Shown: positions 1 through 10,040, numbered from the stretch's first letter. The stretch: DNA of 64,000 nt from Vibrio azureus (GCF_002849855.1 NZ_CP018616.1:806001-870000), one strand, 5' to 3'. Made by a program: numbers and translations. Notes: generated by a model not told the origin, from the letters alone.

Positions 1-207
1 CCAACGGGTGCCAGCGGTGATCCGCAAGAAGGCGTACCGGGCTTAGATGGTCTGGGTGAAATCCGTCAATCCATGTTAGAAGCATCTAATGTTAACGTAA
101 CGGAAGAACTGGTTAACATGATTGAGGCACAACGCGTATACGAGATGAACTCAAAGGTGATCTCGGCCGTTGATAAGATGATGAGCTTTGTTAATCAACA
201 GCTTTAA
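1..207 (+). CDS. flgG: FlgG distal rod protein, C-terminal end (partial)
   Basis: The first 68 codons in frame 1 end at a TAA at 205-207. They contain the C-terminal flagellar rod/hook signature, including [20 protein letters not shown] and ending in FVNQQL. FlgG builds the distal rod that crosses the periplasm inside the P and L rings. The 5' part lies outside the window. flgH follows 23 nt downstream, so this is the normal flgGHIJ order and one transcript is likely. Assignment to FlgG rather than FlgF or FlgE rests on its position directly before flgH. Confidence 0.93.
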   Translation, partial: PTGASGDPQEGVPGLDGLGEIRQSMLEASNVNVTEELVNMIEAQRVYEMNSKVISAVDKMMSFVNQQL

Positions 208-230
208 TAGGCAGTGATAGGGTATTCAGA

Positions 231-1013
231 ATGATGATTCAACGTTTAAGCTTAATAATATTAGCGATTGCTCTGTCTGGTTGTTCCATGGTCGGTGGCA
301 AACATAAAGGTGAATCTGACCAAGGCACAACATCTGTTGATGCGGTAGAAGGCGACAAATCTAAGGAAGGTGGTAATGCTATCACAGATGTGTTCCGTGG
401 CCGAAAGGACCCTGTAGCTGATGATCCTGCATGGGCACCCATTCACCCAAGCCAAAAAACGGAACACTATGCCGCTGCAACCGGTTCATTATTCAGTGCT
501 GAACACATTACGGATCTTTATGATGACTCTAAACCTCGTGGCGTCGGGGATATCATTACCGTTACTCTAGATGAAACCACCAGTGCAACGAAAAGTGCCA
601 ATGCGGATTTGTCCAAAACCAATGATTCCACTATGGAACCGATTATGGTGGGCGGTCAAGAAATGAAAGTGGGTAAATACAACTTTTCTTATGACTTAAA
701 CAATAAAAATACGTTTGCCGGAGATTCCTCAGCAAAACAAAGTAACAGCATCAGCGGCTATATCACCGTTGAAGTGGTTGAAGTCTTAGCGAATGGTAAT
801 TTGGTGATTCGCGGTGAGAAGTGGATGACCTTGAACACTGGTGATGAATACATTCGTTTGAGTGGCACCATTCGACCGGATGACATTAACTTTGATAATA
901 CCATTGCGTCAAATCGAGTTTCTAACGCCAGAATTCAATATTCAGGCACAGGAATGGCTCAAGATACGCAGCAACCTGGATTCTTGGCACGATTCTTCAA
1001 TGTAGCTCTGTAG
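231..1013 (+). CDS. flgH: FlgH flagellar L-ring lipoprotein
   Basis: 260 aa. The N-terminus is a lipoprotein signal peptide with lipobox LSGC near residues 15-18, so the mature protein should be anchored in the outer membrane. The C-terminal half has the FlgH core: [17 protein letters not shown], then [15 protein letters not shown] and [12 protein letters not shown], the conserved ring-forming segment. FlgH oligomerises into the L ring, the outer-membrane bushing for the flagellar rod. Two adjacent ATG codons (231 and 234) are possible starts. It lies between flgG and flgI in the same operon. Confidence 0.97.
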   Translation: MMIQRLSLIILAIALSGCSMVGGKHKGESDQGTTSVDAVEGDKSKEGGNAITDVFRGRKDPVADDPAWAPIHPSQKTEHYAAATGSLFSAEHITDLYDDSKPRGVGDIITVTLDETTSATKSANADLSKTNDSTMEPIMVGGQEMKVGKYNFSYDLNNKNTFAGDSSAKQSNSISGYITVEVVEVLANGNLVIRGEKWMTLNTGDEYIRLSGTIRPDDINFDNTIASNRVSNARIQYSGTGMAQDTQQPGFLARFFNVAL

Positions 1014-1058
1014 GCACCGTGAAATATCGGTAAATTGACGTTGAGAGATAAAGCCAGA

Positions 1059-2150
1059 ATGAAAAAAACCTTATTACTACTGATCAGTGTTGCGCTACTT
1101 GTAACAACAGCCCAAGCCGCACGAATCAAAGACGTTGCACAGGTTGCGGGCGTTCGTAGCAACCAACTTGTCGGTTATGGTTTAGTTTCTGGCTTGCCGG
1201 GGACGGGGGAGTCAAACCCGTTCACTGAGCAAAGCTTTGCGGCAATGCTACAAAATTTCGGCATTCAAATGCCGCCTGGCACCAAGCCAAAGATTAAAAA
1301 TGTTGCCGCTGTTATGGTGACTGCGGAACTGCCTGCTTTCGCTAAGCAAGGTCAACAAATTGACGTCAATGTTTCCTCTATCGGAAGTGCAAAGAGCCTG
1401 CGTGGTGGTACTTTGCTGCAAACTTTCCTTAAAGGTTTAGATGGCCAAGTATATGCAGTCGCTCAGGGTAACCTTGTGGTGAGTGGTTTCAGTGCGGAAG
1501 GGGCTGATGGTTCTAAACTGGTGGGGAACAATCCAACCGTTGGTTTGATCTCAAGTGGCGCCACCGTCGAGCGCGAAATTCCTAATCCTTTCGGCCGTGG
1601 TGACTTCATTACCTTTAACTTGCTTGATTCCGATTTCACCACAGCGCAGCGTATGGCGGATGCGGTCAATAACTTCCTTGGCCCACAAATGGCCAGCGCA
1701 GTGGATGCCACCTCGGTGCGTGTCCGTGCCCCACGTGATGTCAGCCAGCGAGTCGCATTTCTGTCGGCGATCGAAAATCTAGAGTTTGATCCTGCTGATG
1801 GCGCAGCAAAAATTATTGTTAACTCTCGCACAGGGACAATTGTGGTCGGCAAGCATGTGCGTTTGAAACCCGCAGCAGTCACTCACGGTGGTATGACAGT
1901 GGCGATCAAAGAAAAACTCAATGTTAGTCAACCTAATAGCTTCTCAGGCGGTCAAACCGTAGTCGTGCCAGACTCTGATATCGAAGTTAACGAAGAAAAT
2001 GGCAAGATGTTTAAATTTGAACCTGGCACAACACTGGATGATCTGGTGCGCGCGGTCAATGAAGTCGGCGCAGCTCCCTCGGATCTGATGGCGATTTTGC
2101 AAGCCTTGAAACAGGCGGGTGCAATTGAAGGTCAATTGATCATCATTTGA
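1059..2150 (+). CDS. flgI: FlgI flagellar P-ring protein
   Basis: 363 aa from the ATG at 1059. An in-frame TTG at 1035 would add eight residues before the signal peptide, but the purine-rich gagagataa stretch just upstream and the start of the hydrophobic segment favour 1059. The Sec signal peptide ends near AQAARIKD. The mature part begins with the FlgI hallmark [20 protein letters not shown] and ends in [12 protein letters not shown]. FlgI forms the P ring in the peptidoglycan layer. Spacing to flgH is 45 nt and to flgJ 15 nt, consistent with one transcript. Confidence 0.97.
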   Translation: MKKTLLLLISVALLVTTAQAARIKDVAQVAGVRSNQLVGYGLVSGLPGTGESNPFTEQSFAAMLQNFGIQMPPGTKPKIKNVAAVMVTAELPAFAKQGQQIDVNVSSIGSAKSLRGGTLLQTFLKGLDGQVYAVAQGNLVVSGFSAEGADGSKLVGNNPTVGLISSGATVEREIPNPFGRGDFITFNLLDSDFTTAQRMADAVNNFLGPQMASAVDATSVRVRAPRDVSQRVAFLSAIENLEFDPADGAAKIIVNSRTGTIVVGKHVRLKPAAVTHGGMTVAIKEKLNVSQPNSFSGGQTVVVPDSDIEVNEENGKMFKFEPGTTLDDLVRAVNEVGAAPSDLMAILQALKQAGAIEGQLIII

Positions 2151-2165
2151 TCGCTGGGGGAAGAC

Positions 2166-3152
2166 ATGATTAATAATTCAAATGACGTCGGTTTTATTCA
2201 CGACATCAGCTCACTCGATACGCTGCGTCAAAAAGCGCTTCATGAAGGCAAAGAAGGCGAGCAAAAGGCATTGCATGCGGCAGCCAAACAGTTCGAATCT
2301 ATCTTTACTTCGATGATGCTAAAATCGATGCGTGAGGCAAATGAAGGTTTTGAGTCTAACTTTTTAAATAGCCAAAACGAAAAGTTTTATCGCCAAATGC
2401 TGGATGAGCAAATGGTCAGTCAACTTAGTTCATCGGGCTCGATGGGCCTTGCCGATATGATTGTCGCGCAATTAACCGTTGGTCAGGACCAAGGTAGCGA
2501 TCAATCGGAAGTGGTAATCAGAGAGGCTGCGAGCAGTGCGGCAGACTATCGCCGTGTTGATCCTGTTAAGGCGCGTGAAATTGAACAACGTCTCATCGAA
2601 TCCGGACAGTTAAAGCGCTCAAATGAACCATCGATGGCCGATGACGTGGCCAACGCATCTAACATACCGGCAGCAATAGGTAAGTCGGCAACATTTGATA
2701 CACCAGAATCCTTTGTCGCTTCTTTAAAACCTTACGCGACTCGTGCGGCAAAAGCATTGGGCGTGGAACCCTCGTTACTGATTGCTCAAGCGGCGCTAGA
2801 AACGGGCTGGGGGCAAAAAGTAGTTAAGAACGCGCGCGGTAGTACCAATAACCTGTTTAACATCAAAGCAGACAGAAGTTGGCAGGGAGATAAGATCTCG
2901 ACTCAAACGCTTGAGTTTTATGATCAGATACCTGTGAAAGAAACGGCGGCATTCCGTTCTTACTCAAACTACCAAGACAGCTTTAACGATTATGTCCAAT
3001 TCTTGAATGACAACCCTCGTTATCAGACCGCATTGCAAAATCACGGCAGTTCAGAAGCCTTTATTCGCGGTATCCACAAAGCCGGATACGCGACCGATCC
3101 ACACTATGCAGATAAAGTGCTGCAAGTGAAGCACAAAATCGAAAACATGTAG
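2166..3152 (+). CDS. flgJ: FlgJ rod-cap protein and peptidoglycan hydrolase
   Basis: 328 aa, two domains. Residues about 30-100 are the rod-binding/cap domain (AAKQFESIFTSMMLKSMREA). Residues about 175-325 are a glucosaminidase-type muramidase domain with AQAALETGWGQKV, whose glutamate is the expected catalytic acid, then NNLFNIKA and YATDPHYADKV. FlgJ caps the growing rod and locally opens the peptidoglycan. A purine-rich gggggaag ribosome site precedes the ATG at 2166. It is the last gene of the flgB-J transcript, because a hairpin and a new sigma-54-type promoter follow. Confidence 0.96.
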   Translation: MINNSNDVGFIHDISSLDTLRQKALHEGKEGEQKALHAAAKQFESIFTSMMLKSMREANEGFESNFLNSQNEKFYRQMLDEQMVSQLSSSGSMGLADMIVAQLTVGQDQGSDQSEVVIREAASSAADYRRVDPVKAREIEQRLIESGQLKRSNEPSMADDVANASNIPAAIGKSATFDTPESFVASLKPYATRAAKALGVEPSLLIAQAALETGWGQKVVKNARGSTNNLFNIKADRSWQGDKISTQTLEFYDQIPVKETAAFRSYSNYQDSFNDYVQFLNDNPRYQTALQNHGSSEAFIRGIHKAGYATDPHYADKVLQVKHKIENM

Positions 3153-3207
3153 TCTCAAGCGAATCAGCGTTTGGCTTTTCTTTTCGTTATCCCCAAGTGA
3201 CTTTAGT

Positions 3208-3226
3208 GGCTTGCAGTACGCAAGCC
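3208..3226 (+). terminator. Hairpin after flgJ, possible terminator
   Basis: Perfect 7-bp stem ggcttgc/gcaagcc with a 5-nt loop, followed after a few bases by T-rich sequence (cgttttcgttctgttt). It separates flgJ from the flgK promoter. The T-tract is not immediately adjacent, so termination may be partial. Confidence 0.5.
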
Positions 3227-3310
3227 ATTACGTTTTCGTTCTGTTTACCTTTACCTTTTGCCCTTGCTTTATTTGCCTTTGATTGAGTGATGAATCATAA
3301 AGATTTTTTC

Positions 3311-3326
3311 TTGGCATACTAATTGC
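3311..3326 (+). promoter_or_regulatory. Sigma-54-type promoter for flgKL
   Basis: The sequence ttggcatactaattgct has GG and GC exactly 10 nt apart, matching the -24/-12 pattern TGGCA-N5-TTGCT of RpoN promoters. It lies 59 nt before the flgK start. Hook-filament junction genes in vibrios are known class III genes driven by RpoN and the activator FlrC, so both sequence and context support this call. Confidence 0.8.
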
Positions 3327-3384
3327 TAAATAAAACACGGGTCATCGACTAGGTTCGATATTTTTTGTTTTTTTGGAGGCATTT

Positions 3385-5298
3385 ATGGCGTCAGATCTCT
3401 TGAACGTAGGGGCACAAAGTGTGCTTACTGCTCAGAGACAGTTGAATACAACAGGTCATAACATTTCTAATGCGAATACTGAGGGTTATAGCCGTCAGTC
3501 TGTCATCCAAGGAACAAATGATCCGCGTCAATTTGGCGGTTCGACCTACGGCATGGGCGTGCATGTGGAAAATGTTCGCCGCTCTTGGGATCAATTTGCC
3601 GTTAAAGAGCTCAATCTGTCGACAACGAATTACGCAAACAAGCTCGATGATGAAAAGAACCTTGATCTACTCTCAAGCATGCTTGCGTCGATCTCTTCGA
3701 AAAAAATTCCAGAAAACATGAACGAATGGTTTGATGCCGTTAAAACGATGGCCGATACGCCCAACGATATGGGGGCGCGTCAAGTGGTATTGGAAAAGTC
3801 TAAAGTGCTAGCTGATACCCTTAATGGCTTCCATGAAACCGTTCGTCAGCAAGCCGATGAGACTAATAAAGCGCTTGATATGGGCATAGGGCGAGTTAAC
3901 CAGCTTGCCGTTGAAATTCGCGATATTCACCGTTTAATGATGCGCACGCCCGGTCCACATAACGATTTGATGGACAAGCATGAAAAGTTAATCAAAGAGC
4001 TTTCCGAGTACACCAAAGTCACAGTGACGCCTCGCAAAAATGCCGAGGGATTCAATGTGCATATCGGTAACGGGCATACCTTGGTATCCGGTACTGAGGC
4101 CAGTCAATTAAAGATGATTGATGGCTTTCCTGATGTGCATCAACGCCGTCTTGCCATGGTGGAAGGTGGCGGTATTAAAGCCATTAAATCCGATGATATT
4201 AATGGCAAGATCGGCGCATTACTTAAAATGCGTGATGAACATATCCCGCAGATTATGGATGAACTCGGTCGAGTATCCGTTGGCTTTTCGGAACAAGTGA
4301 ATCACTTACAAACACAAGGCTTGGATCATAACGGTGCGGTTGGTAAGGCCTTATTTACAGATATCAATACTGAGCGACTGGCAACATCGCGTGTTGTTGC
4401 AGGGCCGCAATCTAATGTCGATATGGCGGTCTATATCGAGGACATTAGTACGCTAAAGGGCGGTGAATATGCCGTTCGCTATGAATCAGATGGCTACCAC
4501 GTGACCAAACCAAATGGCGAAAGCGTAAAATTGAATACTGATGCTAACAACGCCTTTTATTTGGATGGTATGCGCGTCGAAGTGCGCAACCCTCCAGCGA
4601 TTGGAGAGCAAATCTTACTGCGTCCGACTCGAAGCAGTGCCGCGCAAATTCGAGTGGAAACCACCGATCCGAAAGCCATAGCGGCACAAAGCTACGAAGC
4701 GTCCACCACTTCCGCTCAGGGTAAAGCCAAGTTTGAGATCCTTGCGGCAGGTGATTTACGTGAGTTTGAAGTCGTGGTGTCACCAACTGGGGATCAATTC
4801 GCGGTCACAGATACCAAAGGCAACATTTTGGTTGCTCCGCAGCCTTATCCACCGTCTGGTCCTGTTTCCGTTACATTACCTGTGGGCCATCCTGACTATC
4901 AAAGTGGTGCAGCTACCGTTTTTGAGCTTGGCTCAGGAGCGTTTGCCAACGATAAATTTACTGCGAACTTAGTGCCGTCTGAAGGCGGGAACGGTAACTT
5001 GCGTAAAATGCAAAACATCCAGACGGAAAAGACCATGAATGGTCAAGAATCGACAGTGATGAGCTTGTATTTTAATCTAAACACCGACGTCGGTTTAAAG
5101 ACTTCTACAGCAGCACGACAAGCGGACGTTGCCCAGTTAGAAAATGAGTCTGCCCATGAACGTGTGGCTTCTGTTTCAGGAGTAAACCTGGATGAAGAAG
5201 CGGCGAACATGATGAAGTTTCAGCAGGCGTACATGGCTTCTTCACGGGTAATGCAAGCGGCTAATGACACCTTTAACACTATTTTGCAGTTGCGATAA
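3385..5298 (+). CDS. flgK: FlgK hook-filament junction protein 1
   Basis: 637 aa from the ATG at 3385. The ggagg ribosome site at 3375-3379 sits just before it, which rules out the upstream TTG at 3373. The N-terminus ASDLLNVGAQSVLTAQRQLN...GHNISNANTEGYSRQ is the FlgK/flagellar rod motif. The C-terminus (SGVNLDEEAANMMKFQQAYM...AANDTFNTILQLR) is the matching coiled-coil end. FlgK joins hook to filament. flgL follows 11 nt downstream and is surely co-transcribed. Confidence 0.97.
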   Translation: MASDLLNVGAQSVLTAQRQLNTTGHNISNANTEGYSRQSVIQGTNDPRQFGGSTYGMGVHVENVRRSWDQFAVKELNLSTTNYANKLDDEKNLDLLSSMLASISSKKIPENMNEWFDAVKTMADTPNDMGARQVVLEKSKVLADTLNGFHETVRQQADETNKALDMGIGRVNQLAVEIRDIHRLMMRTPGPHNDLMDKHEKLIKELSEYTKVTVTPRKNAEGFNVHIGNGHTLVSGTEASQLKMIDGFPDVHQRRLAMVEGGGIKAIKSDDINGKIGALLKMRDEHIPQIMDELGRVSVGFSEQVNHLQTQGLDHNGAVGKALFTDINTERLATSRVVAGPQSNVDMAVYIEDISTLKGGEYAVRYESDGYHVTKPNGESVKLNTDANNAFYLDGMRVEVRNPPAIGEQILLRPTRSSAAQIRVETTDPKAIAAQSYEASTTSAQGKAKFEILAAGDLREFEVVVSPTGDQFAVTDTKGNILVAPQPYPPSGPVSVTLPVGHPDYQSGAATVFELGSGAFANDKFTANLVPSEGGNGNLRKMQNIQTEKTMNGQESTVMSLYFNLNTDVGLKTSTAARQADVAQLENESAHERVASVSGVNLDEEAANMMKFQQAYMASSRVMQAANDTFNTILQLR

Positions 5299-5309
5299 AG
5301 GGGATCAAG

Positions 5310-6500
5310 ATGCTTACTCGTATTGCCAGTTTCCACCATTATCAATCTGTACAGAATGACTTGCGCCGCCAAGAGAATCAAATTCATCATAACCAAGAGC
5401 AATTGGCGTCCGGCAAGCAATTGACCAAACCGAGTGACGATCCTTTAGCGACGCACTACTTACAGAGTATTGGTCAGCAAGAAGAACAACTGAATGAGTA
5501 CCTTGATGCCATCGTGCTCGTTCGCAACCGTATTGAGAATCAAGAGGTCGTGACTTCAGATGCTGAAGAACTGATTGATGAATCAAAGCGGATCACCATG
5601 GAAATGATTAATGGTGCTTTTTCACCAGAAGATCGAGCGGCCAAAAAACGTGAGCTACAAGAAGTGGCAAATAATTTGTTTTCTCTGGTCAACAGTCAGG
5701 ATGAGTCCGGTAACTATGTTTTCGCCGGGACGAAACCAAAGAACCAACCGTTTTTTCAAGACTACGATGGCTCAGTGGTTTATCGAGGTGATGACTATCA
5801 GCGTAAAATGAAAATCTCAAGCAATATTGAAATGGCAATCAATACTCCGGGCAATCATTTATTCACTATCATCCCGAATCCTCTGGGTGATTTTGAGCCA
5901 CAATATCAGCTTAAAGATGGCTCTGAATTATTGCTGGAGCAAGCCACAACCAGCGTTGCCAATAATGATGTGTTTAAAGTCACCTTTGTGGATATGAACA
6001 ATGGTACTTTTGCTTATCAACTGGAAAAGAATGGCAGCGTGGTTAAGGTGGATGACTATTCGCCGGTGAACGGGATTCAGTACGCGGGTGTCGATATTCA
6101 ACTGAAAGGTAAAGTGACAGCTGGGGACAGCATCACCCTTGAACCTAGAGAAACCTTCAGCGTCTTTGATTCTTTGAAAGAGGCTATGGCTTGGTCTGAA
6201 GGATCGGTTTCTGATGCCTCTGCCACTGCAAAACTGCACCAGATGACAGAAGAGTTCCAAGCGGCGTTTATTCACATGAACAAAGCTCGTACCGATATCG
6301 GTGCTAAGCTCAGTACGCTTGATCTTCAAGAACAAAATCATCAAGACTTTAATCTATCTTTGACCAAAGCAAAAAGTAATTTTGAAGATTTGGATTACTC
6401 GAAAGCCGTGATTGAATTCAGCGAGAATTCACGAGCCCTTCAAGCGTCACAGCAAGCCTTTGGCAAGACGAAAGATCTGACTTTGTTTAATTACCTTTAA
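5310..6500 (+). CDS. flgL: FlgL hook-filament junction protein 3
   Basis: 396 aa. The N-terminus MLTRIASFHHYQSVQNDLRR, then EQLASGKQLTKPSDDPLAT, is the flagellin-like N-terminal coil of FlgL. NYVFAGTKPKNQPF is a typical FlgL signature, and the C-terminus LDYSKAVIEFSENSRALQAS pairs with the N-terminal coil. The ggggatcaag ribosome site precedes the ATG. FlgL forms the second junction zone between hook and filament. It is followed by a 436-nt gap that carries the promoter for the first flagellin. Confidence 0.97.
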   Translation: MLTRIASFHHYQSVQNDLRRQENQIHHNQEQLASGKQLTKPSDDPLATHYLQSIGQQEEQLNEYLDAIVLVRNRIENQEVVTSDAEELIDESKRITMEMINGAFSPEDRAAKKRELQEVANNLFSLVNSQDESGNYVFAGTKPKNQPFFQDYDGSVVYRGDDYQRKMKISSNIEMAINTPGNHLFTIIPNPLGDFEPQYQLKDGSELLLEQATTSVANNDVFKVTFVDMNNGTFAYQLEKNGSVVKVDDYSPVNGIQYAGVDIQLKGKVTAGDSITLEPRETFSVFDSLKEAMAWSEGSVSDASATAKLHQMTEEFQAAFIHMNKARTDIGAKLSTLDLQEQNHQDFNLSLTKAKSNFEDLDYSKAVIEFSENSRALQASQQAFGKTKDLTLFNYL

Positions 6501-6507
6501 GGTGTGC

Positions 6508-6537
6508 TACCCAAGTAACCTCAAGGGGCTTGGGTAT
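6508..6537. repeat. Short palindromic intergenic repeat copy
   Basis: Member of the family seen throughout the window. tacccaag and cttgggta form an 8-bp perfect inverted repeat around a 13-nt centre. It lies just after flgL and may act as a weak terminator. Confidence 0.7.
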
Positions 6538-6781
6538 CGAGACGGCTGACTTCATTTATGTGCTATGCCTTAAATGAAATAACCCAGTCCCCACCTTAAA
6601 CAAGCGGCTCGCTTTGGAGAAACATGAGCAATACGGCATGTTTTTACCGAAAGCGGCAAAAGTTGACACCGTTAGCTCAAAAGAACGGCATGGTTGAGTT
6701 CTTAAGCGAAGGGGTGTAAGCCTTTTATTTTCAATAATAGGCAAGTGATTGACGTATAATGATTTTTATTAATTATTTAAG

Positions 6782-6798
6782 TTGGCACATAATTTGTA
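6782..6798 (+). promoter_or_regulatory. Sigma-54-like promoter of the flaA-type flagellin gene
   Basis: ttggcacataatttgta contains TGGCAC and TTGTA with GG and GT separated by 10 nt, the RpoN spacing. The -12 GC is GT here, a common variation. In V. cholerae the main flagellin gene flaA is RpoN/FlrC dependent, which fits. The leader to the ATG is about 130 nt. Confidence 0.7.
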
Positions 6799-6936
6799 TT
6801 GATATTCACATATTGTGATTGAAATACGCTCAGACTTGCCGCTTGGCAATGAGGGTCAATGTTTACGGTCAGTGCTTTTCCAAATGAGTAAAGCTGGCCG
6901 CTTCGCGAACCAAAGCGAACTCAACAGGAGAGCAAA

Positions 6937-8091
6937 ATGGCTGTAACAGTAAATACCAACGTTGCTGCGATGACTTCGCAGCGTTATCTAAATAAAGCAT
7001 CAAATGAGCTGAATACCTCGATGGAGCGTTTGTCATCAGGTAGCAAGATCAACAGTGCAAAAGACGATGCGGCGGGCTTACAAATCTCGAACCGTCTCAC
7101 TGCTCAATCTCGCGGCCTAGATGTTGCGATGCGTAACGCTAATGATGGTATTTCTATTGCCCAAACCGCTGAGGGCGCAATGGATGAAGCGACGGCAGTG
7201 ATGCAACGTATGCGTGACTTGGCGATTCAATCGTCAAACGGCAGTAACACCGATGCAGAACGCCAAGCGATCAATGAAGAGTCAACCGCGTTGATTGATG
7301 AAATCAACCGAATTGCGGAGACGACGTCATTTGGTGGTCGACGCCTTCTTAACGGTTCATTTGGTGATGCAGCTTTCCAAATTGGTGCGAGCTCTGGTGA
7401 AGCGATGATCATGGCTCTGACCAGTATCCGTGCAGATGACGGCCGCATGGGTGGCACAACACTGACGGCCAACAACAGTAAAGACATCAACTGGCAAGTA
7501 CCATCCGCCAGTACAGATCTTAAGATTACGCTGCCAGGCATGGATCAAGATGCAAGCGGTAATCCTATCGATCTTGATATTAGCATTTCAGCTAAAGCGG
7601 GTGATGATATTGAAGAGCTGGCGACTTACATCAATGGTCAATCCGATCTTATTAATGCTTCTGTGAGCGAAGACGGTAAGTTACAGATTTTTGTCGCAAA
7701 CCCTAATGTTCAAGGGGCAATGTCAGTATCTGGTAGTCTTGCAACCGAGCTAGGTTTAGCGGGCCCTGGTACGTCAACGGTAGTTCAAGACATTGATATG
7801 ACGACAGTACAAGGCTCTCAGAATGCGATTTCTATCCTAGATTCTGCTTTACAATATGTGGATTCACAGCGTGCGGATTTAGGCGCGAAGCAAAACCGTT
7901 TAAATCATAGCATCAACAACTTGGCTAACATCCAAGAAAACGTAGATGCATCAAACAGTCGAATTAAAGATACGGACTTTGCGAAGGAAACAACGCAGAT
8001 GACCAAATCTCAAATTTTGCAACAGGCAGGGACTTCGATTCTTGCTCAAGCAAAACAGTTGCCGAACTCTGCAATGCAATTATTGCAGTAG
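6937..8091 (+). CDS. flaA: Flagellin, FlaA type
   Basis: 384 aa. Both terminal coiled-coil domains are present: an N-terminus with [20 protein letters not shown] and [20 protein letters not shown], and a C-terminus [20 protein letters not shown] ending in PNSAMQLLQ. The central D2/D3 region is short, as in vibrio flagellins. From memory it is closer to V. cholerae FlaA ([19 protein letters not shown]) than to FlaC. It follows flgKL and has a sigma-54-like promoter, the pattern of the major, essential flagellin. The exact letter name varies between vibrio species. Confidence 0.88.
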   Translation: MAVTVNTNVAAMTSQRYLNKASNELNTSMERLSSGSKINSAKDDAAGLQISNRLTAQSRGLDVAMRNANDGISIAQTAEGAMDEATAVMQRMRDLAIQSSNGSNTDAERQAINEESTALIDEINRIAETTSFGGRRLLNGSFGDAAFQIGASSGEAMIMALTSIRADDGRMGGTTLTANNSKDINWQVPSASTDLKITLPGMDQDASGNPIDLDISISAKAGDDIEELATYINGQSDLINASVSEDGKLQIFVANPNVQGAMSVSGSLATELGLAGPGTSTVVQDIDMTTVQGSQNAISILDSALQYVDSQRADLGAKQNRLNHSINNLANIQENVDASNSRIKDTDFAKETTQMTKSQILQQAGTSILAQAKQLPNSAMQLLQ

Positions 8092-8618
8092 TGACGAAGC
8101 TGATACTCAATGCATTCAGACGTGAGTGTGAGTATTGGTTTTTGGCAAAGCAACATTACATATAATAAAGATGTCAGGCTCTCTCATCTCTCACCTGCCG
8201 AGCATTTTTTAATGTAACGTTGCACCCGGTATGCCGGATATGTGTTCATTTCTCTTGATCTCACATTGGCTCTGGCGTCCAACCTAGCCCCAGTTCTCTC
8301 AAAGGAAAAGGGGCTTTTTCTTACCTATTTTTCTACGAATATTCCCTATAGAGCACACGGCAAGTATGAGTGCACCACAGAAAATGCACTTTTCTCCCCA
8401 CCTTTGACGTTTTTGATCTCGTTTTTTCGCAACTTTTATTCAGTACAATTAAGTTATCTAGGAAAGGTAGCAACCTGCAGCGAGCCTTTTAGGAGTCAAA
8501 GGTTAGGGGCTATTTGAAGCGGCTAGAAACCTTTGAGTATTTGCTAATTAAACCTCCCATTGGTATGCTGTTCTGTATTTTGGTTGTTAGCTTTCGTCGG
8601 TAAGGTTTGGTGTAAAGA
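8092..8618. other. 527-nt gap after flaA, left edge of the accessory block
   Basis: It contains a good terminator at 8286-8319. A 91-codon open frame at 8242-8517 reads through the terminator and resembles no family, so I do not call it. The stretch 8540-8600 (gctgttctgtattttggttgttag) looks like the AT/GT-rich flanks of integron cassettes, but no attC can be defined. This is where the conserved flagellar order is interrupted. Confidence 0.5.
8286..8319 (+). terminator. Rho-independent terminator downstream of flaA
   Basis: Stem agcccc/ggggct with an 18-nt loop, followed by a T run (ttttt). It is the first clear terminator after the flagellin gene and leaves an approximately 195-nt 3' untranslated region. 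Confidence 0.7.
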
Positions 8619-9365
8619 ATGGAAAATAAAAAGAGAGAGATTCAACAAACATCCATAGATATTGGTCTAACCGCTATTGATGCCATACCATATGTTGGTG
8701 GTGTAATTACACGAACTATTGACCGTAAGATGAGCCGATTTGAGATTGCGCGAATTGAGCAATTAACTCTGGGTATATCTAAGCGTGTAGATGATCTTGA
8801 AGTGAAAATATCTCAAGTGCACAAAAATCATGACTTTAATGAGTTTATATTTGATCTATCTGCACAAGTTAGACTCGCCAATGGTCACAATCTGATAAAT
8901 GCATATTCTGGAATTGCAGCACATGCTATCGAAACTCAGCATATACAAGATTGTATTTTCGCTCAAAAAGTTTTATCTGGTTTCACTGAGCACCACTTAC
9001 ACGTGTTAAGTTTTATGAGTACTAATAGTTATGACAATGCTGAAGCTATAAAAGTTACTAATGAGAAAAATGAAAAAACTTTGTGTTTAGCCTACGTGGA
9101 AACACCGATTTTTTCATTCACAGAAGATGAACCTAAAATGTCAGTGTCTGATGGCAATTACGAGGGTAATGTGCAAGTAATTGATGCAACAGTGATACCC
9201 TATCCAAAACCAATTCTTGTAAAGATTGCTAACGATCTAAAAACTATGGGGTTAGCATCATGTCCTGCATATCATCAGTTTATTAACGATCCCAATAGTA
9301 ATTTGTACCTGACTCTTACAGATATTGGTAAGTGGTTTCTAGAAATCTCAGACTATGAAAGCTAA
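8619..9365 (+). CDS. Hypothetical protein, possible membrane-active N-terminus
   Basis: 248 aa, family not recognised. The N-terminus has a glycine-rich hydrophobic stretch (IGLTAIDAIPYVGGVITRTI) of the sort found in membrane-inserting or amphipathic segments, followed by a likely coiled coil (residues about 35-70). The middle is mostly helical (QVRLANGHNLINAYSGIAAH), and the end, LTLTDIGKWFLEIS, resembles a small winged-helix-like tail. Codon use is AT-rich compared with the flagellar genes, a sign of recent acquisition. It stands alone with its own start region (gtaaagaatgg). It could be a defence or stress protein, but nothing decisive is visible. Confidence 0.65.
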   Translation: MENKKREIQQTSIDIGLTAIDAIPYVGGVITRTIDRKMSRFEIARIEQLTLGISKRVDDLEVKISQVHKNHDFNEFIFDLSAQVRLANGHNLINAYSGIAAHAIETQHIQDCIFAQKVLSGFTEHHLHVLSFMSTNSYDNAEAIKVTNEKNEKTLCLAYVETPIFSFTEDEPKMSVSDGNYEGNVQVIDATVIPYPKPILVKIANDLKTMGLASCPAYHQFINDPNSNLYLTLTDIGKWFLEISDYES

Positions 9366-9470
9366 CTGCTTAAAATTGGTTTGTAACACGTGGCATATTT
9401 ACCATTGGTTTTAGTGATTGGCAGCTTTGGTATTGAGTTGTTCATACTTTGAAGATGTGTTGTGCATCAT
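9366..9470 (+). other. Integron attC-like remnant (tentative)
   Basis: Directly after the stop codon of the previous gene, the stretch with taacacgtggcatatttacc and ggttttagtgattggcagc resembles the first half of vibrio superintegron attC sites (gene stop, then aacgcgtggcattt...). The complementary right half and a clear gttrrry core are not found. At best it is a decayed site. It supports the idea that the neighbouring orphan genes once were gene cassettes. Confidence 0.3.
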
Positions 9471-9479
9471 GAGGAAGAT

Positions 9480-9857
9480 ATGAAATTGGACAAAGAATTT
9501 ATTGAATTACAAAGGCTTTTTTCTCAGAAAGATATGCTGACAGAGGTAAAGCAGTACTCGAAGAGTGGTGCTATGGAAGCTCTTCTTATTAGAAAGGAAA
9601 AAATGAAGCTGAAAATTTATCAAGAAAAAGGACACCATTACCCACATATCCATATTGATTACGGTAAGCAGAATCACGTAGCTAGCTACTCAATTGAAAC
9701 AGGTCAAAGGTTGGAAGGCAATCTACCTAAAAGTTTCGATAGGGTAGTTACTTCTTGGCTTGAACGTAATCGTTCGAAGGTGCTTGAGGTTTGGGCTGCT
9801 TTACAACTTGGTGAACCCCATGAACATTTAATTGCAGAGTTGTCAGGAGATGCTTAG
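9480..9857 (+). CDS. DUF4160-like protein
   Basis: 125 aa from the ATG at 9480. The gaggaag ribosome site directly before it favours this over the GTG at 9462. The motif KGHHYPHIHIDYGKQNHVAS is the core of the DUF4160-type family: small proteins with clustered histidines, frequent in integron cassettes and in pairs with DUF2442. The biochemical function is unknown. AT-rich codon use matches the flanking orphan genes. A strong hairpin follows the gene. Confidence 0.7.
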   Translation: MKLDKEFIELQRLFSQKDMLTEVKQYSKSGAMEALLIRKEKMKLKIYQEKGHHYPHIHIDYGKQNHVASYSIETGQRLEGNLPKSFDRVVTSWLERNRSKVLEVWAALQLGEPHEHLIAELSGDA

Positions 9858-9921
9858 CATTAAAATTTAAGCACAACTTCCTTAAGATCACAGCTCACGG
9901 TGGCTTTTCCATATCTGGCAC

Positions 9922-9950
9922 AGAAACCATGAGTGGCACAGATGGTTTCT
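9922..9950 (+). terminator. Hairpin, likely terminator after the DUF4160 gene
   Basis: Perfect 9-bp stem agaaaccat/atggtttct with an 11-nt loop, followed by atctcattttt. It lies in a stretch flanked by two copies of cacaacttcctt (about 9873 and 9961). Confidence 0.6.
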
Positions 9951-10040
9951 ATCTCATTTTTCACAACTTCCTTTCAGGAAAGAGTAACCTATTGATAGTA
10001 TTGATTTTAAGTTACAAAAGAGCTTTATGCAGGGCAAAAA

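Larger units (their letters stand above)
6501..6936. other. 436-nt gap between flgL and the first flagellin gene
   Basis: It holds a short version of the palindromic repeat (about 6508-6537, tacccaagtaacctcaagg...cttgggta), which may also end the flgKL transcript. It also holds a sigma-54-like promoter at 6782-6798 and a 5' leader ending in the aggaga ribosome site before the ATG at 6937. No further gene is supported. Confidence 0.6.

Noticed and set aside
1463..1882. 139-aa ORF antisense to flgI
   Set aside because: Low-similarity shadow of a conserved flagellar gene without start signals.
8242..8517. 91-codon ORF after flaA
   Set aside because: It runs through a clear terminator, has no ribosome site and no recognisable sequence.
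9366..9470. Functional integron attC site
   Set aside because: Only the left half resembles vibrio attC; the core site and right arm are absent.
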